Below, in pieces: positions 25,324 to 36,003 of a stretch of 64,000 bases of DNA (position 1 is the first letter of the stretch; each line of letters opens with the position of its first letter). The position numbers were made by a program, and so were the translations under genes. The notes under the pieces are model-generated. The model searched no databases. It was not told the DNA's origin and saw nothing but the letters and a program-made list of their open reading frames with translations. This stretch comes from an uncultured Scytonema sp. (GTDB lineage: Bacteria; Cyanobacteriota; Cyanobacteriia; Cyanobacteriales; Nostocaceae): contig CALMVQ010000069.1 of NCBI GenBank assembly GCA_937873135.1, positions 2,910 to 66,909 on the forward strand, given 5' to 3'.

Positions 25324-27958
25324 AGGTTGTGTGCGCCAACTGTTGTTAGGTGAAATTCGTTACTATCAAACTGAGAAGCGGTACTTACACAAGCTCGGAC
25401 ATTTAGTATCGGTTCTCTTAAGCATATCGCTGGTGCATGACGTTCAGGGTCATCCACTGCATTTTATTGCTCAGATTCAGGATATTACAGAGCGCAAGCA
25501 GGCCGAGAACGCCCTTAAACAGAGTGAGCAGCGATTTCGCTCAATGGCAGACAGCGCTCCTGTCCTCATGTGGATGACCGACGCCGATGGGCTATGCACC
25601 TATGTAAACCATTGGTGGTTGGACTTTACGGGTCGGACGTTAGAGCAGGAGTTAGGTTTTGGATGGACTACAGGCATACCCACTAACGAGTTAGAACGCT
25701 ATAATACTCTCTGGCAAAGGGCTTTTGCAACGCGAGAGTCCTTGTGGATCGAACACCGACTGCGCCACTACACTGGTGCGTATCGGTGGATTTTAGTGTC
25801 AGGATCGCCACGCTACGTAGGCACAGAGTTTTTCGGATACATTGGTTTTTGTGTGGATATCACTGAGCATAAAAATGCTGAAGCTATAAGATATGAAAGT
25901 GAAGAAGGCTTCAAGAGTATTATGAACAGCAGTCCGGCTGTTGCTTTTTTAAAAGACTCACAAGGGCACATCCTTTACGTTAACAAGACATTAGAGCGCA
26001 ATTTTAATGTCGAATTGACCGATCTGCAGGGGAAGACAGATTTCGATTGGTTGCCAGAAGAAACAGCAAAACAGCTGCGTGAAAATGATATCTACGTTCT
26101 TTCTACAAGTAATACCAAACAAGTCGTTGAAATTATTCCTGCACCAGATAGATGTTTTCATTACTGGTTAGTGTTTAAGTTTCCCCTTACAGACGCTAAG
26201 GGACGACAGTTACTTGGAGGTGTGGCAATTGACATCACCGAACTCAAACTCCTGGAACAACAGCTTTTTGAAGAAAAAGAACTGGCTCAAGTCACATTAC
26301 AATCTATCGGGGATGCCGTGATTACTACTGATGCCTCTGGCAAGATAAAATATCTCAACCCAGTTGCAGAACAACTCACTGGCTGGAGTTTGCAAGATGC
26401 ACAAGCAAAGCCTTTGGCAGAAGTATTTAGGATCGTCAACGAAACCACCCATCTGACTGTAGAAAATGCTGTAGAAAAAGCCTTGCGTTCTGGATCTACT
26501 GTAGATTTTACCAAAGATAGTGTCTTAATTAGCCGCGACGGCACCGATATTGCTATTGACGAATCTGCTGCACCCATTCGTGCTAAGGACGGTCAAATTA
26601 TCGGTGCTGTCATGGTATTTCAAGACGTTTCCCAGACACGTAGCATGGCACGTCAGTTATCTTGGCAAGCTACTCACGATGCCTTAACCGGACTCTTTAA
26701 CCGCAAGGAATTAGAACAACGTTTGGAACTTGCCTTAAGCAGCGCTAAGAGAGAAAGTCAACAACACGCACTGTGTTATCTAGATTTAGATCGATTTAAA
26801 ATTGTTAATGATACCTGCGGTCATACTGCTGGCGATGAATTACTGCGCCAAGTCGCTACACTGTTTCAAGGCTCGATGCGCTCCTCTGATATTTTAGCAC
26901 GTTTGGGCGGTGATGAGTTTGGGATTCTGCTTGAAGGTTGTCCACTAGAATCAGCATTGCGAATTGCTAACACGCTTTTACAACGTATCCAAAAGTTTCG
27001 TTTTGTTTGGCAAGATAAAACTTTCACAATTGGTGTCAGTATCGGTCTAGTCATCGTTAATGCAGAAAGTTTAAATATTAATAGTATATTAAGTACTGCT
27101 GACGCAGCTTGCTACATGGCTAAAAATAAAGGGCGCAATCGCGTACATATTTATCAAACGAACGATAGTGAGTTGGCTCTAGCTAAAGGAGAAACGCAAT
27201 GGGTTATGCGAATTGCTCAAGCTCTTGAAGAAAACCGTTTTTGCCTTTATCACCAGAAAATTGTCTCCACCTCCTCAACTCAACCTCATCGAGAACATTA
27301 CGAAGTCCTCCTGCGCCTCAATGATGAAATGGGTAACGTAGTGTCGCCAATGGCGTTTATTCCAGCAGCTGAACGCTACAATTTCATGCAAGCGATCGAC
27401 CGTTGGGTTATCAATAAATTGTTTGCTCGTCTCGGCCAAAGGAAATGGAGCCGTTGCACTAGTGAGTCCGGTAATTATGGCTGTATATATGCTATTAACC
27501 TCTCTAGTGCTAGTATCAATGAAGACCAATTCATAGATTTTCTGCGCGAACAGTTGGCATTACACCAAATTCCACCACAGGTGATTTGTTTTGAAATCAC
27601 TGAAACAGTTGCTATTGCCAATCTGGGAAAAGTCGCTTCCCTGATCCATGCCCTTAAAGAACTTGGCTGTCGTTTTGCTTTGGACGATTTTGGCAGTGGC
27701 ATGTCCTCCTTTGGCTATCTTAAACACTTACCTGTGGATTATTTAAAAATCGATGGTAGTTTTGTTAAGCATATTGTAGAGGAGCAAATTGATTCGGCAA
27801 TGGTACAAGCCATCAATCAAATTGGGCATTTGATGGGTATTCAAACGATCGCTAAGTTTGTAGAAAATCAGGACATCTTTGAAAAAATTAAAGCGATTGG
27901 GGTGGATTATGCACAGGGTTTTGGTATCGCCAAACCACAGCCTTTATGTTTCACTTAG
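25241..27958 (+). CDS. PAS-PAS-PAS-PAS-GGDEF-EAL protein, 3' part of a frameshifted gene
   Basis: 905 codons. VGYSEQELLSKTLQDLTYSD completes the PAS begun in the previous frame. Further PAS domains lie at about 100-215 (APVLMWMTDADGLCTYVNHW), 225-345 (NSSPAVAFLKDSQGHILYVN) and 350-465 (SIGDAVITTDASGKIKYLNP). A GGDEF domain (about 480-640) has an intact LGGDEF catalytic loop and could make cyclic di-GMP. The EAL domain (about 655-900) has EVLLRL in place of EALLR and DDFGSGMSS, but Lys872 stands in IAKFVE where the catalytic Glu of the A-E-x-V-E loop is expected, so phosphodiesterase activity is doubtful. The ATG at 25241 is inside a PAS domain, so translation as a separate protein is uncertain. 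Cytoplasmic. Confidence 0.8.
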   Translation: MVVGYSEQELLSKTLQDLTYSDDREIDKGCVRQLLLGEIRYYQTEKRYLHKLGHLVSVLLSISLVHDVQGHPLHFIAQIQDITERKQAENALKQSEQRFRSMADSAPVLMWMTDADGLCTYVNHWWLDFTGRTLEQELGFGWTTGIPTNELERYNTLWQRAFATRESLWIEHRLRHYTGAYRWILVSGSPRYVGTEFFGYIGFCVDITEHKNAEAIRYESEEGFKSIMNSSPAVAFLKDSQGHILYVNKTLERNFNVELTDLQGKTDFDWLPEETAKQLRENDIYVLSTSNTKQVVEIIPAPDRCFHYWLVFKFPLTDAKGRQLLGGVAIDITELKLLEQQLFEEKELAQVTLQSIGDAVITTDASGKIKYLNPVAEQLTGWSLQDAQAKPLAEVFRIVNETTHLTVENAVEKALRSGSTVDFTKDSVLISRDGTDIAIDESAAPIRAKDGQIIGAVMVFQDVSQTRSMARQLSWQATHDALTGLFNRKELEQRLELALSSAKRESQQHALCYLDLDRFKIVNDTCGHTAGDELLRQVATLFQGSMRSSDILARLGGDEFGILLEGCPLESALRIANTLLQRIQKFRFVWQDKTFTIGVSIGLVIVNAESLNINSILSTADAACYMAKNKGRNRVHIYQTNDSELALAKGETQWVMRIAQALEENRFCLYHQKIVSTSSTQPHREHYEVLLRLNDEMGNVVSPMAFIPAAERYNFMQAIDRWVINKLFARLGQRKWSRCTSESGNYGCIYAINLSSASINEDQFIDFLREQLALHQIPPQVICFEITETVAIANLGKVASLIHALKELGCRFALDDFGSGMSSFGYLKHLPVDYLKIDGSFVKHIVEEQIDSAMVQAINQIGHLMGIQTIAKFVENQDIFEKIKAIGVDYAQGFGIAKPQPLCFT

Positions 27959-28003
27959 CAGGCGCAAAGCTTGGAAAGTGAGTACACTACTTTGTGGGAT
28001 CTG

Positions 28004-28702
28004 TTATGCAAGACTGTTCGCCTGGGCTACTGCATCGGTTACTAAACCGTCTTTGACGTGAATGGTGCGGTGAGTTTGGGCAGCGACATCCGGTTCGTGC
28101 GTTACGATCACAATCGTGATGCCTTGAGTGTTTAATTCAGTCAGCAAATTCATCACTTCGTGAGAGGTTTGAGTGTCTAACGCGCCAGTGGGTTCGTCTG
28201 CCAGAACAAGCGCAGGGCGGTTGACGAGGGCACGGGCGATCGCTACTCGCTGCTGCTGTCCACCAGACATCTGGTTGGGACGGTTTAACATTCTGTTTGC
28301 CAAACCAACGCGGGTTAAGGCTGCTTCAGCCCGGCGTCGGCGTTGCGATTTGGGAACACCTGCATAAACCATTGGTAGCATCACGTTTTCTAAAGCTGTG
28401 GAGCGAGCCAGCAAATTGAATTGCTGAAAAACGAAACCGATCCGCCGATTGCGAATATATGCCAATTCGTCATTATTTAGGGTCGTTAGGTTTCTGCCTT
28501 CTAGAACATAATGTCCGGATGTTGGGCGATCAAGGCAACCGATAATATTCATTAATGTAGACTTTCCCGAACCAGACATCCCCATAATCGCGACGTATTC
28601 ACCTTCTTCGATAGATAAGTCGATGCCCTTGAGTACCGGGACTTCGACTTCGCCGAGACGATATGTTTTTTGAATTCCTTCCATCCAAATCATGGTTGTC
28701 AT
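28004..28702 (-). CDS. ABC transporter ATP-binding protein, MacB/LolD-type
   Basis: A 232-residue ATPase that powers a tripartite efflux or lipoprotein-type exporter. Walker A is GMSGSGKST, the Q-loop is FVFQQFNLL, the signature is [15 protein letters not shown], and Walker B is [12 protein letters not shown], followed by the H-loop in [11 protein letters not shown]. It forms a stand-alone ATPase for the FtsX-type permease encoded 203 bases upstream and the adaptor before it. In Proteobacteria the MacB ATPase and permease are fused; here they are separate, the DevA/DevC-like arrangement usual in cyanobacteria. Confidence 0.93.
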   Translation of the reverse strand: MTTMIWMEGIQKTYRLGEVEVPVLKGIDLSIEEGEYVAIMGMSGSGKSTLMNIIGCLDRPTSGHYVLEGRNLTTLNNDELAYIRNRRIGFVFQQFNLLARSTALENVMLPMVYAGVPKSQRRRRAEAALTRVGLANRMLNRPNQMSGGQQQRVAIARALVNRPALVLADEPTGALDTQTSHEVMNLLTELNTQGITIVIVTHEPDVAAQTHRTIHVKDGLVTDAVAQANSLA

Positions 28703-28905
28703 ATGATACCAATTTGTATTTGAGAAAGTTAAAAGCTTAATTTATTGAACCGCAATAGACTTGGGCAGTGCGTTGGCTCGCTGTGCGCTCTCAGGGGGCT
28801 CACGCCCGAACTCACGGCGACTGGCTTTCATGCTCTGCCGACAGTCACGCACCTACCCGCGCCAAGAGCGCCAAGAATTTGTAGAGTGTCCTAATCTTTA
28901 GTGTT

Positions 28906-30207
28906 TTAATCACTTCTCAAAGCCGTAATCGGGTCAAGTGTGGCAGCATTGCGAGCGGGAATCACTCCAGCTAGCAACCCAATCACAAACGTCAAACCAA
29001 AGCCGAGCAGGATCGACCAGAGCGAAATCACCAAGGGAAATTGGAACAGGTTTGAGGCAGCGACGGCGATCGCAACTCCAAGGCATATACCAACCACCCC
29101 TCCCATTGCCGCAATCACTACTGCCTCGGCTAAAAACTGGCTCAAGATGGCAACACTGGTTGCTCCAATCGCTTTACGAATCCCGATTTCCCTAGTCCGC
29201 TCGACTACAGATACAAGCATGATATTAGCAATGCCAATGCCGCCAACAATTAAAGAAATTGCCGCAACTGCCACAACCATCACGGTAAAAAGCTTAGATG
29301 TACTGGTGAGCGTGTTGATGATATCAGCCGAATTCACAGTCCGAAAATCATCCGTATCTCCTTTTTCGGGAAAAATACCATGTCGTACCCGCAAGAGATT
29401 CGTCGTTTGATATTGGGCCGCATCTAGTTGATCTTGACTTTTAACTTTGACATAAATGGAGCGAACGGCAAGTCCCTTAACGGAGTTGTTTCCCACTAAA
29501 CGGGCAGACATATTGGTAAGCGGGATATAAATTTGTTCATCCGGGTTTTGTGGCCCTTGCGCTCCCTTCGTTTCCATAACGCCAATTACGTCGTAGGTTT
29601 GTCCTTGAATGCGGATTTGTGCGCCTTCTGCATGACTTTGAGTCCCCAGCAACTCATCTCGTGCGGTGGGACCCATAACGGCCACAGGTTTCGCCGCATC
29701 GACTTCCTCCTGAGTAAAAAATCTACCTATTCGGGGATGTGTGTTTCGCACATCTGGATAATTAACATCGGTGCCAATAATGGTCATTGAGTCGTTATTT
29801 TCGGCATAGACGACTTGAGCACTCTGTTGCAGAATAGCAGACACTCGTTCAACCCCTAAAACCTGTTGCTCGATCGCTTGAGCATCTTCCAATGTTAATG
29901 TTGTGGCACTCCCAGCGCCTTGCCGTACCCCACCACTTCTGGCTGCACCCGATTGCACTTGCAAAATGTCGGTTCCGAGTGATTGTAGTCGTTGCTCAGT
30001 TGACTTCTGGGTACCTTGACCAATAGCGGTGACAGCAATGACTGCCGTAATGCCAATGATGATACCCAACATTGTGAGCACGGTGCGGAGTTTATTACTC
30101 CAAAGTGCCTCAATCGCCATTGTCAGAATTTCAACGACTGATACCGAAGAACTCCGCTTCAGAGCAGATGCTTGTTTAAGTGGTTTGCGATCACCTAATT
30201 TTGTCAT
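28906..30207 (-). CDS. ABC transporter permease, MacB/FtsX family
   Basis: A 433-residue inner-membrane permease. An N-terminal transmembrane segment (LRTVLTMLGIIIGITAVIAV) is followed by a large periplasmic MacB core domain (about 75-290) and three C-terminal helices of the FtsX domain with the SVVERTREIGIRKAIGAT motif, where the ATPase couples. The end, PARNAATLDPITALRSD, is typical of the family. It works with the ATPase at 28004 and the adaptor at 30235, which starts 27 bases away, in exporting a substrate such as a glycolipid, peptide or macrolide. Substrate not deducible. Confidence 0.93.
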   Translation of the reverse strand: MTKLGDRKPLKQASALKRSSSVSVVEILTMAIEALWSNKLRTVLTMLGIIIGITAVIAVTAIGQGTQKSTEQRLQSLGTDILQVQSGAARSGGVRQGAGSATTLTLEDAQAIEQQVLGVERVSAILQQSAQVVYAENNDSMTIIGTDVNYPDVRNTHPRIGRFFTQEEVDAAKPVAVMGPTARDELLGTQSHAEGAQIRIQGQTYDVIGVMETKGAQGPQNPDEQIYIPLTNMSARLVGNNSVKGLAVRSIYVKVKSQDQLDAAQYQTTNLLRVRHGIFPEKGDTDDFRTVNSADIINTLTSTSKLFTVMVVAVAAISLIVGGIGIANIMLVSVVERTREIGIRKAIGATSVAILSQFLAEAVVIAAMGGVVGICLGVAIAVAASNLFQFPLVISLWSILLGFGLTFVIGLLAGVIPARNAATLDPITALRSD

Positions 30208-30234
30208 TGCTAAACCTCGCTTGTAACACCAAGT

Positions 30235-31761
30235 CTAAAAACCACCGGGAGGACCACCCATACCGCCACGAGAACCACCCCTGTTACTACGACTATCTTT
30301 ATTAGAATTGGATGGCGCACTTACCAAAACCCTTTCATTTCCTTGTAAACCTGAGCGTACTTCGGTTTTGTTACTTAGGGTTAGTCCGGTTTTAATTGGT
30401 ACAAATCGAGTGCTGCCGTTTTCCGTAAGTACCTGCACTCCAGTGCCGTTCTTCTGACGTGCGATCGCCACAGTTGGTACAACAAGCACATTGTTTAATT
30501 TGCCTGCATCGAATTTCGCATCGACATTCATGCTTGGAAGCAGGAGAGTTTCAGGATCACTGAGATCGACTTTAACTTTAAGGCTGGTGACATTAGATGT
30601 GACACTTGCCTGAGCAGCAATAGAGGCAACCTTCCCCTTAAACGTTTTGTCAGGATAGGCATCGGCTGTAATAGTGACTGACTGCCCTATCTTAATTTTG
30701 CTAATATCGGTTTCAGCAACATTTGCCGCAACCTGATAGGTTGATGCCAACGACAGAATTGAAGAAGAGGTTGAACCCGAAACCGAACTTCCTGATGTGG
30801 TGGGTGTCACGAAATCACCCGGATCGGCATACTTGGAAGTCACAATCCCACTAAATGGGGCACGAATTACTGTATCTTGAATTTGTGTTTGAATCGTCTT
30901 CAGGTTACCCTGTTGTTGAGTCACCTGAGCCCGTACGGCGTCAATATCTTCCTTGCGTGTTCCTGCTTTCAGTAGTGCTAAAGCTTGCTGTTTTTCCTGA
31001 ACCACTCCCTTTAGTTGCTCAATATCTTCAGTGCGTGATCCGGCTTTTTGCAATGCCAACGCTTGCTGTGTTTCATTGACGGTAGCTTGGGCGCTATCGC
31101 GATCAGCTCGTTTTTGGTTTACAGTCTGAAGGGAGATGGCACCTGCATTGTATAGTTGCTGATTGCGCTGGAAATCATCTTCCGCTTTTGTAAAACTTGC
31201 TTGAGCGCTTTTTAAACGTGCCTCAGCCTGAGCGATATCTTGAGCGCGGTTACCTGCTTCTGCTTTTTGTAAACTCGCTTGGGCTTGTTCTAATTGTGCT
31301 TGTGATTGAGCAATTTCTTGAGGGCGATTACCGACTATTGCCTTTTGCAAATTCGCCTGGGCAGCAGCCAAAGATCCCTGTGCCTGAATCAGTTGCCCTT
31401 GCAGGTTTGAGTCATCCATGTATGCCAGGACTTGCCCTGCTTTAACAAAGTCACCTTCTTTCACCAGCAAGCTCTTTAGCTGTCCAGAGCTTTTAGGGCT
31501 GACGTTGGTTGATTGTTTAGCTTCGACGGTACCGTTGGCTGAAATTACAATCGGTAACGTTTCTCGCTCGACTGGCACCGTCAGGATTTTGCTTCTGGCT
31601 TCCAGGCTTGTGGAAATCATCGTCTGACGGTATACGAGATATCCACCTCCTGTCATTGAACAAAGTATCAATAACCCCATCAGCCATTTTGTCAGTTTGC
31701 GTTTCACCAAGCCTTTTTCTGTAGGCTTGAATGTCATAAGTTGGGGAGAATCAAGTGTCAT
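30235..31761 (-). CDS. Periplasmic adaptor subunit (MacA/HlyD family) of an ABC exporter
   Basis: A 508-residue membrane-fusion protein. An N-terminal anchor helix (WLMGLLILCSMTGGGYLVYR) is followed by half of a lipoyl domain (TVEAKQSTNVSPKSSGQLKS), a long alpha-hairpin of about residues 125-290 made of repeated heptads (QAQLEQAQASLQKAEAGN), the second lipoyl half (IRAPFSGIVTSKYADPGDFV) and beta-barrel/membrane-proximal domains. It would link the inner-membrane MacB-type permease to an outer-membrane TolC-like channel. The tail is Gly/Arg-rich (GGSRGGMGGPPGGF) and unusual for the family. It is transcribed just before the permease and ATPase genes. Confidence 0.92.
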   Translation of the reverse strand: MTLDSPQLMTFKPTEKGLVKRKLTKWLMGLLILCSMTGGGYLVYRQTMISTSLEARSKILTVPVERETLPIVISANGTVEAKQSTNVSPKSSGQLKSLLVKEGDFVKAGQVLAYMDDSNLQGQLIQAQGSLAAAQANLQKAIVGNRPQEIAQSQAQLEQAQASLQKAEAGNRAQDIAQAEARLKSAQASFTKAEDDFQRNQQLYNAGAISLQTVNQKRADRDSAQATVNETQQALALQKAGSRTEDIEQLKGVVQEKQQALALLKAGTRKEDIDAVRAQVTQQQGNLKTIQTQIQDTVIRAPFSGIVTSKYADPGDFVTPTTSGSSVSGSTSSSILSLASTYQVAANVAETDISKIKIGQSVTITADAYPDKTFKGKVASIAAQASVTSNVTSLKVKVDLSDPETLLLPSMNVDAKFDAGKLNNVLVVPTVAIARQKNGTGVQVLTENGSTRFVPIKTGLTLSNKTEVRSGLQGNERVLVSAPSNSNKDSRSNRGGSRGGMGGPPGGF

Positions 31762-31824
31762 GTGCTTGTTTGCACCTTAGTTATAAACAACAATTGAGTC
31801 TTTGCGGTAATTGGTTTTGTATTG

Positions 31825-32379
31825 TTACGCCTTGAACGTCCGTTTCCAAGTTTTACGGAGAAACTGACGTTGCTCAACCATATGCATCGCAACCAGTGCC
31901 AGCAAGGTGTAGGACAGCCAGAAGTGAAAATTGTGAGCGATCGCCGCAATAGAACGATTCTCCTCAAACCAATTGGGCAACGTCACAAAAAAGAATGGAA
32001 CATCATGTCCACCTGTGTTTGATAATAAAATGCCACTGATTGGAACAACTAGCATCAACACATAAAGCAGTAAATGGATAGAAAAAGTCTTTATCCACTG
32101 AGGCGTTAGTCGGGGAGTTCGCTTCAGATACTTTCCCCCAAATACTTGCAGCAGGGTAAAAATCCTGAACACCAGCAGACATAACACTAAGACACCAAAA
32201 GATTTGTGGACGTTGTACAGAGAACCTCTAAAGAGAACTTCACGCGGCAAGCGAGCCATCACTATACCAACTAAGTAGATAACAAGAAAACAAGCTGCCA
32301 TCACCCAATGTAGTTTCCATAACCGCTCAAAAGCAAGAGTCCATCTAGGTCTTGAGGGAGTCGGGGTATCTGGTATCAT
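31825..32379 (-). CDS. Cytochrome b561 family protein
   Basis: A 184-residue membrane protein with four hydrophobic helices. Candidate haem-ligand histidines sit in helix 1 (KLHWVMAA, His24), helix 2 (LYNVHKSFG, His58) and the C-terminal helices (AIAHNFHFWL and LVAMHMVEQ), the pattern of bacterial CybB-type b561 proteins, which pass electrons between quinones and periplasmic acceptors. It lies 63 bases upstream of the MacA-like adaptor on the same strand and may be co-transcribed with it. Electron donor and acceptor are unknown. Confidence 0.9.
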   Translation of the reverse strand: MIPDTPTPSRPRWTLAFERLWKLHWVMAACFLVIYLVGIVMARLPREVLFRGSLYNVHKSFGVLVLCLLVFRIFTLLQVFGGKYLKRTPRLTPQWIKTFSIHLLLYVLMLVVPISGILLSNTGGHDVPFFFVTLPNWFEENRSIAAIAHNFHFWLSYTLLALVAMHMVEQRQFLRKTWKRTFKA

Positions 32380-32702
32380 AAAGATTTTATATTGAGAGTA
32401 ACTAAAAAAGGCTTGACAGTTCTAAGTTCTTAAAGTGTACAAGTAACGTTGTATTAAGTAGGTCGGCTTGAAAATTAATCGTTGACATCAGGCAGCTATG
32501 CTGAAGGCATTCATGTTTCGACTAACTTGATTTTTCGTTAATATAATTCGACTTATTTGTGCCGTTCTACTTAACTCAGATTGAGACTTTTATCAAAAAA
32601 GCGAATATTTTTTGGTGGGCACTGCCCTAAAGGAGGCGAAAACCTTTATTTCTTCTATAGACGGCAGTATTCACCCTACAGTTCCACTTCTTGTAGGAAC
32701 AA
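32380..32702. other. Intergenic region between the b561 gene and the small repeat-protein gene
   Basis: 323 bases with no convincing gene. Both flanking genes are on the minus strand, so this holds the promoter of the b561-exporter unit and the 3' end of the repeat-protein gene. No hairpin stands out. Confidence 0.35.
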
Positions 32703-33119
32703 CTACTGGTTTGCCGGAGGTGCTGGGCGATCGCCAGGGGGATGAGGCGGAACACCTAGTGCGTCAGTCAACTGTTGTTCGGATACACCTAACTTTGCAG
32801 CAGCAGCCTTAAAATCAGGTCGGGGAGGACGCTTATTTCTATCAGGTGGATTTGGAGAACTTGGAGGACTTGGAGGATTGGCTGGCACTCCCAACGCATC
32901 CTTTAACTGTGCTTCCGTGACTCCTAGCTTCGTCGCAGCCGCAGCAAAATCAATCCGGGGTGGTCGTCGCTGTCCGTTTGGTGGTTGGCTCGACGGTTCT
33001 GAAGCTTGTGCGATTTGATGGAATGACGCTTCGGCATTTGCCTGATGAGGTGCAATTAAACCAAATGTGCCAACCAAAACGGGAATCGTAATCACCACCA
33101 GCGCTTGATTCATCTTCAT
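32703..33119 (-). CDS. Exported Pro-rich protein with two copies of a KLGV/DALGVP helix motif
   Basis: A 138-residue protein with a signal peptide (cleavage near ANA, residue 29). Two near-identical modules (IDFAAAATKLGVTEAQLKDA and PDFKAAAAKLGVSEQQLTDA, each followed by LGVP) are separated by Pro/Ser/Asn-rich linkers and followed by a Pro-rich tail. Such short LGVSEQQL-type helices occur in secreted bacterial proteins of unknown role. It lies upstream of the cytochrome b561 and MacAB-like genes on the same strand, so a link with the exporter is possible but unproven. ATG at 33119, with a second ATG two codons later. Confidence 0.75.
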   Translation of the reverse strand: MKMNQALVVITIPVLVGTFGLIAPHQANAEASFHQIAQASEPSSQPPNGQRRPPRIDFAAAATKLGVTEAQLKDALGVPANPPSPPSSPNPPDRNKRPPRPDFKAAAAKLGVSEQQLTDALGVPPHPPGDRPAPPANQ

Positions 33120-33276
33120 TAGACATCTCCAAAAGAAAGATAGATTGTTTATATTTCCTATTTATTCTTCTCAAAATGACAGTCTGCCCTGGTTGTGAAT
33201 TACAGTTTTGTAATTTAAGCCAAAGAGTGGGGAATTTGGAACAAAGTTAGCGGCTCGAATTCATGTTGTTTTACAC

Positions 33277-33304
33277 CAGAGCGTGGGCGATCGCCCACGC
33301 TCTG
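33277..33304. terminator. 28-bp perfect palindrome centred on GCGATCGC
   Basis: CAGAGCGTGGGCGA and TCGCCCACGCTCTG are exact reverse complements with a HIP1 octamer at the centre. It lies 48 bases downstream of the stop of the minus-strand glycosidase gene, so it could act as its terminator. No T tract is present. Confidence 0.6.
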
Positions 33305-33351
33305 CTCTCTGTTTGTTGAGATTTGTCCAGAGTAACAATGTCAGCTACATA

Positions 33352-36003
33352 TCATGTATTATTTTCTCCGCACCGCTGAATCATTTCTGCGACTAAAGCT
33401 GTCCAACCAGTTTGATGGTTTGCACCTAAACCTGCGCCGTTGTCTCCATGAAAGTATTCGTGGAAAAGAATTAAGTCACGCCAATGTGGATCTGTTTGAA
33501 ACTCCTTAAGATTACCAAAAACTGGTCTATTTCCAGAAGAGTTTCTCTGAAAAATCTGACTCAGCCTTGTAGACAATTCCACTGCGACTTCGTGTAAAGT
33601 CATCTCCTTACCAGAACCAGTAGGACATTCCACTTTGAAATCGTCACCCATGTAGTGATGGAACCTTTGGAGTGACTCAATAATTAAGTAATTCATCGGA
33701 AACCAGATCGGCCCGCGCCAGTTAGAGTTGCCGCCAAACAAACCCGTGGTGGATTCTGCGGGTTCGTAATCCACTCGGTACTCCTCACCGTTTGCCTTGA
33801 AGATATAGGGATGTTCGTCATGATATTTAGAAACAGAACGGATACCATAAGGGCTCAAGAACTCTGCTTCATCTAACATCTTTTCGAGAAGGCGACGTAA
33901 TTTGTCTTGATGGGCAATTGCCAGTAATCGACGCTCGCCCACCCCCATTTTTTGCATACAAGCGATTCCTCCTGTGAGATCGTGGCGATTGTGGATAAAC
34001 CAATCCGTCCGTCGCTTGAAGGAATCCAGTTTCTCTAAGGTTTCTGGTTCGAGTGTTCCGACGGCAAACAGTGGCACTAACCCCACCACTGATCGCACTT
34101 TCATCGGACAATGATCACCGTTAGGAAAACGTAGTGCATCGTAGTAAAAGCCATCTGTTTCATCCCATAAAGCAATATTATCTCTGCCAATACCATCCAT
34201 TGCGGCAGTGATGCGAAGGAAATGCTCAAAGAATTTACTGGCAATATCTTCATATGCTCGATCAGATTTTGCCAGTTCTAAGGCGATTGTTAGCATATTT
34301 ATGCAGTACATTGCCATCCAACTGGTTCCATCTGCCTGTTCCAAGGTGCCACCTGTGGGCAAAGCCGCACTGCGATCAAACACTCCAATATTGTCTAAAC
34401 CCAAGAAGCCACCTTGAAAGACATTCTTACCCTCAATATCTTTGCGGTTCACCCACCAAGTGAAATTAAGTAGTAACTTTTGAAACACCCGCTCCAAAAA
34501 CCCGCGATCGCTACGTCCGTGGATTTTTTGCTCTATATTGTATACACGCCAAGCTGCCCAAGCATGAACTGGAGGGTTAACATCACCAAGTGCCCATTCG
34601 TAAGCGGGAAGTTGACCGTTGGGATGCATGTACCATTCTCGTGTGAAGCGAGTCAATTGCCGCTTAGCGAATTCTGGATCGATCATGGCAAGGGGGATGA
34701 CGTGAAATGCCAAATCCCAAGCGGCAAACCAGGGGTATTCCCATGTATCCGGCATTGAGATCACGTCATCGTTAAATACGTGGAGCCAATCAGAATTTCT
34801 CCCGTAATAACGCGATTCTGGTGGCGGTGGCCCTACCGGATCGCCTTTGAGCCAATCTTCGACAACGTAGTTGTAAAATTGTTTACCCCATAACAATCCG
34901 GCAAATGCCTGTCGCTGCACATTGCGCTCGTCCTCAGGCATGGGATAGGGATTGATGTGATGATAGAATTCATCGGCTTCAGAAATGCGATCGCCTAATA
35001 TAGAATCGAAATTAGCTCCAAATGGTTCTGCCATATCTGGAGCATCACACAATCGCAACTGCACGGTTTTGGTTTCACCCGGAGCAATTTTTAATACATA
35101 GTGGGCTGCAAACTTCGTGCCAATTTTCTCAGGATTGACCGCATCCTTTTGACCGTGAACTATGTAATTGTTAATTCCATCTTTAACGTAAGGAGAAGCA
35201 TTCTCGACATCAAACAATCTTTCAAAATTTGTTTCATTTTCTGTAAACAGCAGTCCCGTTGCTTCGTTGCAATACAGCCACCTTTTTCCCAAACTTGCTT
35301 CAGAAGCTTCGATAACACTGATATCATCGTCGGATTTCAACACCTTGATATCAGGTTTCTCTGCACTTGCAGCCCAAGACCAAGTATTGCGAAACCACAG
35401 TGTTGGTAACAGTTGCAGCGTTTTTTCTTCCAGTCCCCGGTTGACTGCACTAATTTGAATTAAAATATCTTCTGCGGTATTTTTGGCGTATTCAACGAAC
35501 ACATCAAAATAGCGATTTTCAGTAAATACACCAGTGTCTAGCAACTCAAATTCTGGTGCGAGGCGTCCTCTATGGCGATTTTCTTCTACCAATTCAGAAT
35601 AGGGAAAAGCAGCTTGAGGATATTTGTAGAGAGACTTCATGTAAGAGTGTGTCGGGGTGTTGTCCAAATAGAAGTAGTATTCTTTAACATCTTCCCCGTG
35701 ATTACCTTCATTTCCCGTTAAGCCAAAAATCCTTTCTTTGAGAATTGGATCTTCACCATTCCAAAGCGTCAGGGCAAAACACAATCTTTGATGGTTATCA
35801 GAAATACCTAGAATACCATCTTCTCCCCAACGGTAGGCACGGCTGCGGGCGTGGTCGTGGGGGAAAAATTCCCAAGCACTTCCATCAGCACTGTAGTCTT
35901 CGCGGACAGTTCCCCATTGCCGTTCGCTGAGATAAGGACCCCAACGCCGCCAATAAGCTTGACGATCATGATCTTGTTGTAATCTGACTTGTTCAGTAGT
36001 CAT
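33352..36003 (-). CDS. GH63-type (MGH1-like) glycosidase
   Basis: An 883-residue soluble protein with no signal peptide. The N-terminal third is beta-rich ([40 protein letters not shown]). The rest is an alpha/alpha-barrel with [80 protein letters not shown] and [20 protein letters not shown], the pattern of family GH63 and bacterial mannosylglycerate-hydrolase-like enzymes. The acidic residues in the WDLAF and ADGTSWM/GDNGAG regions are the expected catalytic area. Likely substrates are glucosylated or mannosylated compatible solutes or oligosaccharides; the exact one is not deducible. It stands alone, and a HIP1-centred palindrome follows its stop. Confidence 0.88.
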   Translation of the reverse strand: MTTEQVRLQQDHDRQAYWRRWGPYLSERQWGTVREDYSADGSAWEFFPHDHARSRAYRWGEDGILGISDNHQRLCFALTLWNGEDPILKERIFGLTGNEGNHGEDVKEYYFYLDNTPTHSYMKSLYKYPQAAFPYSELVEENRHRGRLAPEFELLDTGVFTENRYFDVFVEYAKNTAEDILIQISAVNRGLEEKTLQLLPTLWFRNTWSWAASAEKPDIKVLKSDDDISVIEASEASLGKRWLYCNEATGLLFTENETNFERLFDVENASPYVKDGINNYIVHGQKDAVNPEKIGTKFAAHYVLKIAPGETKTVQLRLCDAPDMAEPFGANFDSILGDRISEADEFYHHINPYPMPEDERNVQRQAFAGLLWGKQFYNYVVEDWLKGDPVGPPPPESRYYGRNSDWLHVFNDDVISMPDTWEYPWFAAWDLAFHVIPLAMIDPEFAKRQLTRFTREWYMHPNGQLPAYEWALGDVNPPVHAWAAWRVYNIEQKIHGRSDRGFLERVFQKLLLNFTWWVNRKDIEGKNVFQGGFLGLDNIGVFDRSAALPTGGTLEQADGTSWMAMYCINMLTIALELAKSDRAYEDIASKFFEHFLRITAAMDGIGRDNIALWDETDGFYYDALRFPNGDHCPMKVRSVVGLVPLFAVGTLEPETLEKLDSFKRRTDWFIHNRHDLTGGIACMQKMGVGERRLLAIAHQDKLRRLLEKMLDEAEFLSPYGIRSVSKYHDEHPYIFKANGEEYRVDYEPAESTTGLFGGNSNWRGPIWFPMNYLIIESLQRFHHYMGDDFKVECPTGSGKEMTLHEVAVELSTRLSQIFQRNSSGNRPVFGNLKEFQTDPHWRDLILFHEYFHGDNGAGLGANHQTGWTALVAEMIQRCGENNT

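Noticed and set aside
24433-27958. Programmed frameshift joining the two PAS/GGDEF/EAL frames
   Set aside because: No slippery sequence or pseudoknot is evident; a deletion between CGTTGGCTA repeats explains it better, and the 5' end is truncated too.
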